Shown here piece by piece: positions 1 through 12,420 of a stretch of DNA of 64,000 bases (positions are counted from its first letter, which is position 1; each line of letters begins with the position of its first letter). A program made the translations under genes and the position numbers. The notes beneath the pieces are model-generated. The model did not search any database, was not told the DNA's origin, and worked only from the letters and a program-made list of their open reading frames with translations. The stretch is taken from NCBI RefSeq assembly GCF_027943255.1, contig NC_072893.1:1550001-1614000 (forward strand), written 5' to 3'. This stretch comes from Anastrepha obliqua. Lineage: Eukaryota; Arthropoda; Insecta; Diptera; Tephritidae.

Positions 1-1029
1 CACTGCAGCTATGAATGTAAATAAAATAATGCAATTTATTTGCTATCGTAAGCAACTGACACAATAAAATGCTATTTTTCCGACATTCTCACGCCCTCAT
101 CGCCCATGTGGCATGTTGTTGCTGTGCACTGCCCTGGTGTTGCCACATTGGTTGGAGTTAGTTGAACGTATAGCATTTCCTAATATGGCGCATTTCATGC
201 CACAACAATGCGACCTTCTCCAGCCACCTTCTGTCTGTGCGAAAAGGAAGTAGAAGAAGAGTGGCATAAAAAGTTCAATTGCACAGACACAAACTGTTAT
301 TATTATTGTTTTTGTCGCCATTATGATAACCCACACAAGCGAATTGTGCCACTGCAAGTTACACTGAAGTGAACATGCATACGCATGCACACAAACACAC
401 GTACACACATACAAAACGTTGAAATACGAAACTGTATATTTTCAACACTAAAAAAATAAAACAAATTTATTGACAAGGAATTAAAGCATAGGGAAATGAA
501 AACCAGTAAACAACTCAAATAGTTTATTCCATCTAACCCCGAAGTCCACTTTGCAATAAAATAAAATGGTAAATCTTAGTATTGCGATCCACTCAGGGCA
601 ACTGCTGCCACATGCAATTGATTTGATTTGCATATTGATGGCACTGTTTGCCGAATAATCATTGTGATCTGCAACGTATGGTACAGCCTCACAAACGCCT
701 CAAGTCTCTATGGCACGTAGGTACATAATGATAATGGCATGACAGAAGTGATATAGTCTTAATTTTATCCAACAAATCAAGAGATTCACAACTGCATGTT
801 GCCACCGAATTGCAGACGGTTGTCATGAGTAGCCTTTTGATGGGTGAAATACTCCCGAAGGGCTGTCGTTGCTGCTTTTTCTATAGCTAATTTTAATATT
901 TCATGTCTACAGTGAGAATCGATTCTACATAGAATCACATGCTGGTGTGCCAAATATTAATTTATGAGGGCATTCGGCCAAATATGTTCGAAAATATGAG
1001 GATCGTTGAATAAATCCTTAGAAAACGTT
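1..1029. other. Non-coding, upstream part of teneurin locus
   Basis: No coding exon, RNA gene or recognisable mobile element is visible. Minus-strand open frames near 97-518 have no domain signature and run through CA/TG-rich sequence, so I treat them as chance frames. If the teneurin transcript starts left of the window, this is intron; the window alone does not show that. Confidence 0.5.
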
Positions 1030-1265
1030 GGAGTACCAAATTATTTCAGAAATAAATACAATAATATTTTTTTTTATTTAATATTTTTCAAGATAAGCTG
1101 CTTTTAGCTGATTGTCCGTTTCTAAGCGTTACTGTAACTTTTTTGAGCCGTCTAAAAAGTAAGATTTCGGAAGCTTCTCACAATGGGCTTCGAAATAAGC
1201 TACCTGTTTGGGCGATGATTTCCTAACTTGACTTGAACCGTTGCTTCTGACCCATGATTTTAAGT
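1030..1265 (-). mobile_element. Mariner transposase 3' end relic
   Basis: Read on the minus strand, about 1215-1090 gives the pieces VAYFEA, LPKSYFLDG, KKL and LEKY, separated by one stop and indels. This matches the C-terminal end of mariner transposases, where an AYFE..(P/D)KSYF.DGIKKLE...RC..L.GDYVEK pattern closes the protein. A short frame shift upstream joins EIIAQT to the AYFEA piece. Catalytic residues are not included. The element is dead and its outer ends are not identified. Confidence 0.55.
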
Positions 1266-1610
1266 GTAGAAGTAAAAAAGTCACTAGCGATAAATTTCAT
1301 TAAATTTTTTCAATAAGTTCATGAGCACAAAATCGTACAGAATAAATTTACAAAAAGTTCTTAATGTTAGTTAGGTTCTTTTAAATAATAGGGAATACCC
1401 TCAGATGCAAACCGATATCTTGGTCTGACAAAACTAAGATTTATTTTGCTAGTTTTTAGTTTCCCTGCTTTAGTTTTGCTTTTCTAGTTTTTAGTAATCA
1501 GTGCAAAATAGTAGTAACAATTACATTTAATTATATTACCAACAAGCGCTACTTTAGACTAAGTAGGCAATTAAGTAGTAGAGTCCTCTGGTGCCGGTTA
1601 TATATATATA

Positions 1611-1912
1611 ATTGGCGCGTACACCCTTTTTGGGTATTTGGCCGAGCTCCTCCTCCTATTTGTGGTGTGCGTCTTGATGTTGTTCCACCAATGGAGGGAC
1701 CTTTCAAGCCGACTCCAAACGGCAGATATTTTTATGAGGAGCTTTTTCATGGCAGAAATACACTCGGAGTTTTGCCATTGCCTGCCGAGGGGCGACCGCT
1801 ATTAGAAAAATGTTTTTCTTAATTTTGGTGTTCCACCGAGATTCGAACCGACGTTCTTTCTGTGAATTCCGAATGGTAATCACGCACCAACCCATTCGGC
1901 TACGGCGGCCGC
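1611..1912 (-). repeat. tRNA-derived SINE, near full length
   Basis: A roughly 300-bp interspersed repeat reads 5' to 3' on the minus strand. Its head (about 1912-1835) has a degenerate RNA polymerase III A box (GTAGCCGAATGGGTTGG) and a clear B box (GGTTCGAATCTC, minus strand, near 1850-1838). The body (1830-1640) is shared with the copy at 5219-5503. The element ends in an alternating TA tail at 1600-1610. It has no coding capacity; an enzyme from an autonomous LINE would have mobilised it. The frames across it are shadows of the repeat. I recognise this family from tephritid genomes by memory only. Confidence 0.8.
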
Positions 1913-4900
1913 CTGTTGTTAGCATATGGAAAAAAGGACGGGCGCCCTTTGCTTAACTCGGCCAAAATCGTTTCAGCGGCTGTCGCGCCAATCAAAAAGA
2001 AGGAGAATAATATTCCACAGCTCCAATAGAAACGGTGAATTGAAAAGTATCTGCTGACGTAGTGCTGGACAGTCACTGGTGACATCGGAAATTAACATAA
2101 GATACTGAGTGGTGCGCATACTTGCAAGAGGTTTAAGTTTTATAAACCATCAGCGCGTGTTGTACGAAAAACTGGCCGTTCTCCTAATCAGCGCCATCTC
2201 ATGAAAGTTCCGGGGACTTTTTGAAGGCCCCTCGTAATAATGTACGCACAAACCGCTCGCATTCAAATTTTTTCCAGTGTATTTCGCAATTGGTGTGGGT
2301 TTTACTATTGCATTTGACTGCACGCATTGTTGTTTTTGAATTTGCAATTTATTTATAAGGATTTTCAGACGCACACATTTGCGCCACAAACATGGCCACT
2401 GTAAATTATGAAAATAAAAATTAATGGGCTTTAAAGCAATGGCTTTCTCTAGTCTGGTTGGCATCAATGCCGACGCATATGTGAATTAGTGTGGGTGTGT
2501 GTGCTCTGTGGCTCAGTTGGTTGCAGTATTTCGAATTTTAGCTGCAGCTTTATCACTTAATTTTAAGCTTACATAGCTGTGCCGGCAATAATCCATTCCG
2601 AAGATAGTAATCTCTGCCGCATTTATTCTACAATCCAATGCAAACCGAGTTCTCCTCCCATTGCGTGCGACATGGCGTATGCGGAACACGCTCATAAAAT
2701 CTGAATGCACAGTAAGCGGCGGCACGTACCTGTTAATTGTCAATATGCGAATGGCAGAAGGCGAAAAGGGATGAACGGTTGAGTGGAAGGGTGTACTGCA
2801 ACTAGTTCGACATGTACTTCTTTCTCTTGGCTTTCATTTAATTCGTCCGCTCAAACGATTAAAATGTTGCTGATTCTTGTTCGTGCTATGGATTCACTGC
2901 TTAGCTTTAATGGCAAAATAGCCCAAAACTATGTCATTTCGTCTATGTATAGGTAGTCATCCACTCACAGGACTTTGCATGCATGCTTTGTATTCTGCTA
3001 TTCCACGAACAACAAAACAATTCCGAGGTAGGTAAACATCATTTGGGAACACCCACGGCGCTGGTAAATAACTAAAAGCAATCGCTATGCAACTAAACAA
3101 AAGCAAAAGGAAAATAGCCGAAATAACAATAACAATAGCACAACAGTAATAAGCAGAAAACTGTTTGTAGGAAAGCAAGTAAGAGCCAGTATGCAAAAAG
3201 CACAAGTCTTCCACTTTGAGTCGCTTTCAATCAGAATGAAACTTATTTATGTCGCAAACTCACTTACTTCCTGTTGCCTCTCGCGTCTGCCTAAGCAAGC
3301 TTTTATGCTCTGGTCACCCGCTGTGCCGTCATGATTACCTACCGTTAGCTGGTGGCGGCAGCACGCGAAGTGCCTCCTTTGTTTTTGTCGCGAACCTAAC
3401 TTCCATTGTTTTCCTCTTCTTTATTCACTTTTTCTTCTTCTTCGCCTACTTCTTTTACCTTTTCTTTTTCTTTATCCGAATGCCGTCACAGTACGGTTGT
3501 TGCTATCAGCCGCATCCCGCGCACCTGCGATGCCCTCCACACTGTTTGGCTTATTGTCACTCAAGTGTTCTATTACAACAACTACAATGGCGAAACAATA
3601 GCTAAAAAATCGCAAAGCAGTGAATAACAAAAGTGAAATAAGTGGCTTTGAAAGGGCGCGGAGGGGGAAAATAGAAAAATGAACAATGGCAAAATAGTAA
3701 AATGAAGGAAATGGAAAAAAATTGAAACTATAACAAAGCAACCGGTATGACATTTATTGTTGTAGTTGTTGCTTATGCTGCTCCTTAAGTTTGGTATTTG
3801 GTAGCCAGTTTCAACTCAACTCGACTCAGCTCAACTCGTTTCAATGGAACTGAACTCCACTTTCCTTGTAAATAACGGCGGGAAAATCTAACTTCCTGTT
3901 TTTCATCAATTCTATTATTTTTATAAAGTGAGCGCGCATAAATGAATAAAAGACTAAAGCGAATAATGGCACGAACGTACGAAATGTAGCGTCGATAGTG
4001 AGAAACATCTAACATACACACGCACACACATGCAAGCATGAAGCACGAAGCAGTTCATTGTTCCAAAAATGGCAACACAACGAAAGTGACTCGTCCTGGC
4101 AGAAGCGAAGACAATGACGCTGTGAATGCACTTCTGAAGCAAAACTAGGTGAAGTGTTAAGCAACTCGCTCTTCTCCACCCTCCTCCATCACACACAACT
4201 ACCAAATGCCTTGAAGTAATGAGTTGACTGCGATGGCGTCTGATTATCTGCACTGGCTATCAAAATTATTCACCGCACAATTGAAAATTGTTCGAAAAAA
4301 ATATGTGCAGCCGAAGGCGGGCGCCAGGCTACGTGCATGTGCATGAGACGTTCAAAAAATTCAATGCATAAATAATGAAAAAATTCAAATTCAAATTCAC
4401 ATTTCATGCAACAACATTTTGCATAAAAGTAATCAAAAATATTTCAGTTTGCTATACTTTAGTTGAATGTGAAATTTCGCTCAAGTGAAGCATAACATAT
4501 TTTGGCGACTGCTGGAGAGGAGTTCAGTGTGACTGAATGTACGTATGTTTATTGTATGTATATGTAGATTATATGAAATGTATGAGTGTTGTATGAAAAA
4601 AATTAAGAAAAATACTTTTTTAAATTTAAAAGAAATAGGAATCAGTGTTGCTTACTCTGAACCGTATCAATATGCAAATGAAAGTGCGACTAGACGCCAA
4701 GCCTTACTGCAGAATAGGATAAGAAGTAAGAAAAGAAGGAGTAGAGTATTTCCGGAACGAATACTTAAAATTTTCTATAAAAATTAAACTTTTAGTTCAA
4801 ATTTTTAAGTTTTGACAATTCAATCGAAAAAATTTAAAAAATATGATTCTCCTAATCTGGCTGGCATACCATTTTTTTATTTTATTCTACATATATACTT

Positions 4901-5218
4901 TCTTAGCTATTTGAACTCAATTCTAACATTTCACATTTCGCCTGAGCGAGTGATGGGCATGGTGTACATATTCTTGGTTCGGCCGACAATGATGACATCA
5001 TCAATCGAAAGGATTTTTGCAATTAAAACTTCTCACAAAAAAAGTTATCTGCCGTTCGGGGGGACATAAAGGTATACTTTCCTCTATCAGTGCTGCGCAA
5101 ATAAAAATGATTGCCTTTTCAGATTCCCCACGCCTCTCTACTTATAGTATTATAAGAGTTTCAAGCCTTGCGATTTTACATTTGCTTTTAGTTATTATAA
5201 ATATGTATATACAGGTAT
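1913..5218. other. Non-coding intronic or upstream DNA
   Basis: About 3.3 kb without a supported gene. A T/C-rich tract with TTC runs lies at about 3401-3474 and creates the overlapping open frames there. Short direct repeats of AAATTC lie near 4382-4400. I see no transposase, reverse transcriptase or RNA gene signature. Confidence 0.45.
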
Positions 5219-5503
5219 ATGGCACTTACACCCTTTTCGGGTGCTTGACCGAGCTACTTCTTTTATTTTTCGTATGCGTGTTGATGTTTTCCACAAATTG
5301 TGGGCCAGTTCCAAAGAGCAGACAACTTTTTATCAATAGCTTTTTCATGACAGAAATACACTCGGAGGTTTGCCATTGCCTGCCGAGGGGCTATCGCTGT
5401 TAAGAAAATCGTTTGTATCCGTTGGTGTTTCGTGCATGGGATTTCGAACCTGCACTTCCGAATGGTAGTTTTGCGCCAACACATTCGGCTACAGCGGCCG
5501 CCA
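5219..5503 (-). repeat. tRNA-derived SINE, older diverged copy
   Basis: Same family and orientation as the copy at 1611-1912. Shared blocks include GACAGAAATACACTCGGAG near 5349, GCCATTGCCTGCCGAGGGG near 5373 and the head block ending in GGCTACAGCGGCCGCC near 5502. The B box is damaged (GATTTCGAACC on the + strand, an extra T), and part of the head between the two boxes is missing. It is therefore older or more decayed than the first copy. Confidence 0.75.
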
Positions 5504-8500
5504 GTTATTTTAGGTAACGCAAAAAATTATAAATAATTGTTTAGTTCTGTGCCAAAATGTCTCCAATCAAAGTCATACGTACGCCTTACCGCGCCCCCGT
5601 ACTTCTGTTACGCTATATCAAATAATTGTTTTTTTTTTTAATTGATTGAAAATTAGGTGGTATAAGATATTAGTACCTATACCGTCTTCCGCCTGCGCTC
5701 CACGACTACGCTTCAAATACTAACATACACTCGGTTAGTTGACCACTTACACTATGCTCAATTTTTTTACCTTTTTAGGCAACAGTTTTGGTAGTTGGTT
5801 ATACTTAATTGGGCCCTTCTAAACTCTCGTTTTTCAATATGACAAAAGCACAGTCGCAGGTTTACCATTATCTACTGAGAGCAAAGAAAAGTATTCAAAT
5901 TACTCAAAGCACTGAAAAATATGTAACATATATCTAACATAAAGATTTTCCAGGTCAATGCAAAAATATTTATAGAATATTTTAAGGCTTTAACGGTTCT
6001 AAAAATATTTATGCATATCTATACCGATATATATTTTCAAAGCTCCTTTTCTGTTCCTCTAACTCGAGAACAGGCTTGCAATTTTTTTGTAATTTTGGTT
6101 ATGAATTCTTAGGCAAACAGAAATTTATACGTCCCTGAAAATAAAATAGAACTGCAGGACTTTGGAATCCTATGTAATCTAACTCAAATGTCTATATAAC
6201 AGGCAGCTCATCCGCAAATCACAAGTGAGATCGCTCTACTGCTGTTAATGCATATGAAATACAGCACAAAGCAACAGAATGGAGCGCACAGCAACAGTAT
6301 GTGCACATTTACATATAAGTGCTGATGTTAATGTTAATGTTTTTTCCTATGTTAAATAACTCTTATGCACAGACCATGGAGAAGCAATGTAGGCAATCGT
6401 TTCAAGTCGATTATGAATGTTCTCGTACACAAGCTAACACTGCTGCTAGCACTTTCATTTGTATATACTCGTACATAAGTGCACATACAGTTACGCATAT
6501 TTCTTTAGTACAGATAAATTAAATAGTTGAATGTTGGTATCACGCAAATAATGATTGAGAATATTTTAGTTAAAAAGTACGGCGTTGGCACTTGATCCTT
6601 AATTCAAAAAGCATTGCAATGAACTCACAAGTTTAATATATAATATATAGGTACATCGACTGTTAAAAACTTCTTTAGACGAAAGCCACTATCGCAAAAA
6701 ATAACTCATGGTTGTGACCGACCTACAAATATTTATGCCGAATAACGAGCATTCAGTTCATTGATAAATGAATCAACCGTTTTTTCCGGTTGAATTCAAT
6801 TTTTAAATATTCTGCAAAATAAAAAAATAACTCGAACCTATTGCTGGTCCCTCCATTTCAGACAATTATTGTTAAGTGTTAAACACACCAAACATTTCAT
6901 TTCGTACGCAAGCGAAGCCGCGAGTAGCAGCTAGTTTTGCAGTAATTCAACTGATGGAAACATATTTACAAAATTCGTCGAAAATAACACCCGCTTCGTT
7001 GTCGTACGATTTCATCTATTTCTGCTTCATAGCTTCGCTGTCGGTTTCTTTCAATTAACGTCGAAGTTTTAATGAGTTTTCATTAGATGTAAAATTGCCA
7101 CGTTTTGTGTAATTGGGTTTCCTTCAAAACATAAAGCCTTTTAATCGTATTCTAATATGCAATTCCAGCAGTTTATCTCACCCCTTGTCAAAATAAACAA
7201 TTCGTTTCGATGTTGCCAGGCGTCGGCATTCGTTGCCAACAGCGCTTCCAAGCAACCAGTCACAGAAATGTAAAACTAATAAACAACTTGTAATTTCAGC
7301 TTAAATTACAAAACATTAACTTCCGTTTTATGGCGAAATTATGCCAAGTAACAACAAAAATAACAACCGCATTTCGCTGACTGGCGCCAATAACCGCGCG
7401 TCCAATGATTTCGTCCTGCAGAAATCCCGACACGCAAATGTCAGTCAGGCGGTCCGCCAGTCATCAACTACGCAGCCATCAATTCGTTCATAAAGCGTTT
7501 TACAGAATTAATTTTTATTACTCACATCATCCCAACCCTTGGATACGACATTGGACCTATGTACACATTTTCTTTTGTGTAAGTGTGTGTGCGTGTGATG
7601 AGTACATCGCTGCAACTTAATCCGCCTAAACCAACGGCCTTTCGCGCTGAGCGCTTCACCAATAAATGCTAAGAAATTAGTTGTTAGTCCACCGGCTGGT
7701 TTGAATGGCTATGAGCAGCAATTGGTGAACCTTCGAAAGCGGAGAGGTGTGAAGCCTATGACTGTGTTGCTAGTAATTGGGCACTTGTGGGCACAGTGAG
7801 AAGCAAATGCGCTGCGCCGTGTGTCTTAGAATGTCTGGTAAATGTAAAGAAGGTTCATAACTTTCGTTTAATGGCGAAAAAATTACGTAGCACTTTCAAG
7901 CAATCCTGTTTTTGTTTATCTCCTTTCACTAAATCGAATTGTAAAAGCGCGGACTAACTACTTACGCGCCGCTGTGGTTGACTTTAGGTGATTTCCTATA
8001 TGAACATTTTTCCACAAATATAAATTATCTGAATAAATATTTGGCGTATTGCCGCCTATAACACGAAAGCACACACACCTTCAAAGAATGTCTAGGCTTT
8101 AAAAGAAAAGTGGCATTAAATTAAATTTTGAGGTGTCAGCTGTCATTGTTTTTGCCTTTGTTGGCGAAAGCTCGTGTAAATGGCATTTTCGACATTACTC
8201 TGCGCCATATTCCTTCCCACCTGCATCTTCTTTTCGAAGAACTTTAGTGCTTTCGGTGCCTTATTCCAATGCGCCTGGCTATAAACATACAGACACATGC
8301 ACACTTTGCTCCTTCGCCGGCTTTTTGAGGCAGTTTAGCTGCATTTTTTGCTTGTCGGCATTTAAAACTAATTGTGTCAAATGCTGAAAAAATGTGTCTA
8401 CATGCCACAAATAGTTTTTTACACCACCCAACACAAACACACGTACACTTCTGCAGCCATATGCAGAAATTCAGAGTAATAGGCGGAGACACCGAAAGTA

Positions 8501-8799
8501 GTAAGCAACCTAAGCCCGGCTCAGCGCCTCACCGACTACTGTCACTTGCTTTCGCATCCTCGTTGGGTTCTCGCATTTTTTGTATGATTTTCAGTTTTTT
8601 CCACTCTTTAGCGGCATTGGAAATAAAGAAAAACCAACTTATGTTAGTTTATCATGATTTTTCGTGGAATTTGTACCATGTAATTCTTGGCACAAACAAT
8701 TTTCTGCGCCTCTACTCCTCCTCATTACAAGTTTCCCCAGGCGACAAGCGATCACCGCATTTTATTCTTCATATTTTATTTGTATTTTTCTCCCTCTTG
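5504..8799. other. Non-coding intronic or upstream DNA
   Basis: No supported gene, RNA or mobile element over about 3.3 kb. Several 60-80 codon frames exist but none has composition or motifs suggesting a protein. The sequence is AT-rich with short TA runs near 6637-6650. Confidence 0.45.
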
Positions 8800-9260
8800 T
8801 AACGGGTGTTTTAAGAGAGGTGGGAAAATCAATGACTTTATGCACGTGATGACTTAGCTCGATTGCGTTTTAGGAAGACCTACCGGTGGATCCAAATTTG
8901 TACCAATTCCGCAGTGTAACCAGTTTAATTTCGCTTATAATGCATTGAATGATGGTCAATGGCTGTAGTCGTGTGGCTTGAAGTGAACGGTTGACCATTG
9001 ATGGACCCATATCTTGAGATAATTTGGTTACCTTAGGTTCTTCCTTAGGTTCAACTTGGTGGTTTCACGCAATATGTGGCATACTGCACCATCTTATTTG
9101 GAACACTTCAGCACTTAGATAACTGGCATTAACGTCGGGAACCAAAAAGGCACGAAAAATGTTGGCGTCCATGATGGACTTATCGGCTTGCATCAGCAGC
9201 TGCTGACTCACCTGCGAGCAAGTTTCCAAATGTGATAATTCTCTATGTATCTCTATCAAA
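8800..9260 (-). mobile_element. Degraded mariner-family element, 3' half
   Basis: On the minus strand, 9110-9030 gives FQIRWCSMPHIA, with RETTKL in a neighbouring frame. This fits the mariner block around the second catalytic aspartate (WFQQDGA.CHTARET...L), with that aspartate lost (DGA became RWC). About 9010-8950 keeps ISRYG and, across frame shifts, a decayed form of the SCDLTPLDYF block with the third aspartate. The left end (8802-8812) is GGGTGTTTTAAGAG, which looks like a terminal inverted repeat. Stops and frame shifts make it non-functional. Confidence 0.55.
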
Positions 9261-12159
9261 AATGCTACACGTCTAAAAAAGCACCCTTTACTTGCATTGC
9301 TGTCGTCGTTGCCAGTTTTTCATTAGGGAATGCGCTTAGACTTCAGCGGCGCTGGGCTCTGCTCAGCCATTGTCCTGAGCGTTGCAGGATGCACTTTATC
9401 TACAAACGCAAATGTACAATGTGTGTGCGTGTGTTTCTGTTTGTAAAGCGATTTGTGCTAGGCAGTAACAGGCAGACGGACAGGGACTCCAGGACAAGAA
9501 GCCTGAACGAAAGCGAGCAGGGCGGCTTGAAAGGCATTTTATTTGTGTTTTCCCATCTACATTTGTGTGCCACAAAACAAAGCAAAAATTGATGCAACAA
9601 ACTCACCGAGTTGATAGGTATTTTCGCCGGCTGAAAGTAGATGTGCGCCATGCGCGTACATAGCTCCGCTTTCCTCGAATTCCAATTGAGCTCTGTTCTG
9701 CTGATGTCTGCACACACACATATACATATCCATACCTACATAAGCTTGCTGTAAGTGAGCATGGTTTTCGTTGGCAGGCGATATGCCAGCTCCTCATTAC
9801 GTTTACCAAATGGGTGTGTCGTGACAGGCGGAAAGTTCTTTCTCTATCAGCTTTTTTCTTGTGCCATTTGCCTTTTTATGCTTTTGCGCCACTGATGATG
9901 GTAGTTACCAAATGGGTTTCCTCGCATACATGCACATATTTGTTGGTATGTTGGTGTCTGTATGCTGTGTATGTTGTGCTTTTTATGAGGCATTCTTGCA
10001 ACACTCAATTGCCCGTCGACTCCACAACTTTGTGGGCTTTTGCGGTTTTATGATTTGCGGAAACGATTTTTCGTCGGTGTTTTCGAGACAAAATTGCGAT
10101 GGAAACTGATAAATTTAACGTACTTGGCGGTGCAAAAGAGAAACAGTACTCCATAAAATAAACCCAACTTTGAATTGCCTTAAAGTCATTGAGCAAAGTG
10201 TTATGAACTTAAAGGGTTTCGGAGTTTAATTCCATTTTGGAGTTTGTCTAACATTTTATCTACTTAAGCCTTCACTCAGAACCGAATCAACCGGCAAGGA
10301 AATTGAAGAAAAATAAAGAAAATTGCTATCCCATCCTTTGTTTTTTTTTCTTGTTTCTGAGTTCATTCTTCCATTTATTTTAACTTTTTTTCCGCTAGCT
10401 GGGCCTTTCCAAGAAATGCTTTCTCCATTTTTGGTTCGTGCAACCAACATAATTGCTCGTAACAGCCTACAAATGTACTTTCATCAAATTGCGCGGCGGC
10501 CTGCAGGTCTTCCTATTTTATTGTACAACTTACAATTAAAATAATTAACTTTAAATGCTACAAAAAGGTTCACTCAGCAGAAGCAAAGTCTGGCAACCAG
10601 ACTTGCCGTGAAACAGACGTCGACGTGGCTGCCGAACTATTTCCGTATATAAAGCGAAAAATAAAATGTGTCTGCAGTTGGGGGCATAGTTGGGGTACGA
10701 GGGGAAATGTTAGTAAAAAGGCAATTCGTTTAGGCGAGAAAATATATTAGAAAAGCGGATCTGCATTAGATTTCATTTTTTCTTTTTTATGTAATTTCGA
10801 ATGCAGTATTTCTGCTGTTGGGGGACGAAAGTGGATAAAAGCACCGGCAGCCCTGCGCGAATAGTCGCGATTAGGTTCCCGTTCTGTGCAGAAAGCGAAT
10901 ACATAAAAAATGAGACTGGTATTTCTTCGGGAATACAATTAATAAAAACAAAAAATATCTCCTGAGCCATGCCACGTAGTGAAATTTCGAAAATTGGAAA
11001 ATTTTAAATTATGAACGCCCAAAAATATACACCAACTGCCGTTCATGACCAATACATTTTTAATTAGGGTTAGTAAAAAAAGTATTACAGAACACAAATG
11101 CGGAAAAATGTCGTCTTTATTAAAAAATAAAAATAAAAAACAAAACAACTTGGTTTTTAATTATAAATTAGTTCTGCCCTTCTATTCCTACTGATCGTTC
11201 CACAGTTGAAAAGCCAAATTCCAATAGGTTGGTTACGTACAAAGCATGTACGTAAATACGTAAGTACAATAACAACAACACATCCGTAAGTGTAGTAAAG
11301 AATTACTGTCATTATTTTCCACACAAGTGACAAGCGATGGACGGACAGGCGAATAGGTGGACAGTACAACCGACGGCCCATTGAATCAGCTTGTAAAAGA
11401 GTTGAGCAAACGCCAGGCAGCTGGATGGGAAAATAAACACGCACACTTCCATGCACATATACATGAACGAGGTTGTATTTATAAAATGTCTAAAAACAAA
11501 CATGAAAAGAGTTATTTAAATGCAACCTTTGTGTTGCAACAACGGAGTTTACTTTCATGATTGCGTGTGCGATTGCTCTATAAAAAAGCCTGTGAAAAAG
11601 CGACTGAGCTGAACATGTGACGCAAATGCAAAGCAGCATATGAAATGAAAGTGTGTGCGTATGTATGGCCGCTCGTTCATAAAGTTACTGGGAAGGGTTG
11701 CATCCATCGGAAAAAGCTCTTTAAATACGTCTTCTGATATAACGAGCGATACTCACTATACAAATATACAGACATACATGATCTTGGGGGTTAAGATTTA
11801 ATGCTTGAATAGCCTAACTGAAACATCAAAATAATTTCATAATAGTTTCAGTTGTTTAAAAGATCTGAGCCTTGCCTTTGTTGCACAACTAATTGACTAA
11901 TTTCTACATAATTGCGGCAGGATCTCTTCAGGTACCAACGTGGCACACAACACACGATTTCTATTCATTTTTCATTTCACTTCATTTCAATTTATTTCAG
12001 TCTATGACACAAAAATCTTACAGCCTAGTTCACAGAAGTATCATTGATACTAATAAGTAACTAAACCTAAATTTTAATGACTGGTTTACAAATTACTTGA
12101 TACTTAGATTAGGTTAAGTTGACCTGGTTGACTTGCAATTACGCGTCTATGCGGTTCGG
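9261..12159. other. Non-coding intronic or upstream DNA
   Basis: No supported gene. Homopolymer T runs near 10341-10351 and 10386-10393, and CA/TG-rich stretches near 9420 and 9713, underlie the short frames. Nothing resembling a transposase, reverse transcriptase or tRNA was recognised. Confidence 0.45.
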
Positions 12160-12420
12160 CCATTCGGCCATTACTAGTTATGCGTTTTGAAATAGTCCAC
12201 TCGCATGGCCCCTGCTTCTATTGCGAATTTAAGGAGGCATTTCCGAGCACTGCTGAAACGTATTCCAGTCCGTCAAGCTATGATGCCTCAAAATATTCTA
12301 CGCGTGATTTGAGTAACGCAGAAAATCCGCAAAGGAGATGCTCTACAGTTTTTCTTGAGCCCTGCACTCTTTGCTGTCCGAGATTCCTATCTTATAAGAA
12401 TGAGCTTCTATTTGATACTT
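12160..12420 (-). mobile_element. LINE 3' end: post-RNase H zinc-finger segment
   Basis: On the minus strand, 12390-12230 reads QGSRKTVEHLLC followed by SALLKSRVEYF and LDGLEYVSAVLGNA, with one stop and one frame shift. This is the C-terminal cysteine/histidine segment that follows RNase H in LINEs of the I/R1/LOA group (pattern C..C.....ET.EHLLC.CPAL...R...LG). The copy at 38250-38900 carries a related version (RKTLELLLC, SALSKTRSKC), so both may be the same family. Only the last part of ORF2 remains. The left flank (12110-12135) has a GTTAAGTTGACCTGG stretch, possibly the 3' tail. Confidence 0.55.

Noticed and set aside
1835..1912. Functional tRNA gene (also at 47646-47720)
   Set aside because: Only A-box and B-box-like segments are present; the acceptor stem does not pair, and the sequence continues into the SINE body.
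8374..8802. 142-codon plus-strand frame
   Set aside because: No recognisable domain, biased composition, overlapping frames on both strands and no splice or start context worth noting.
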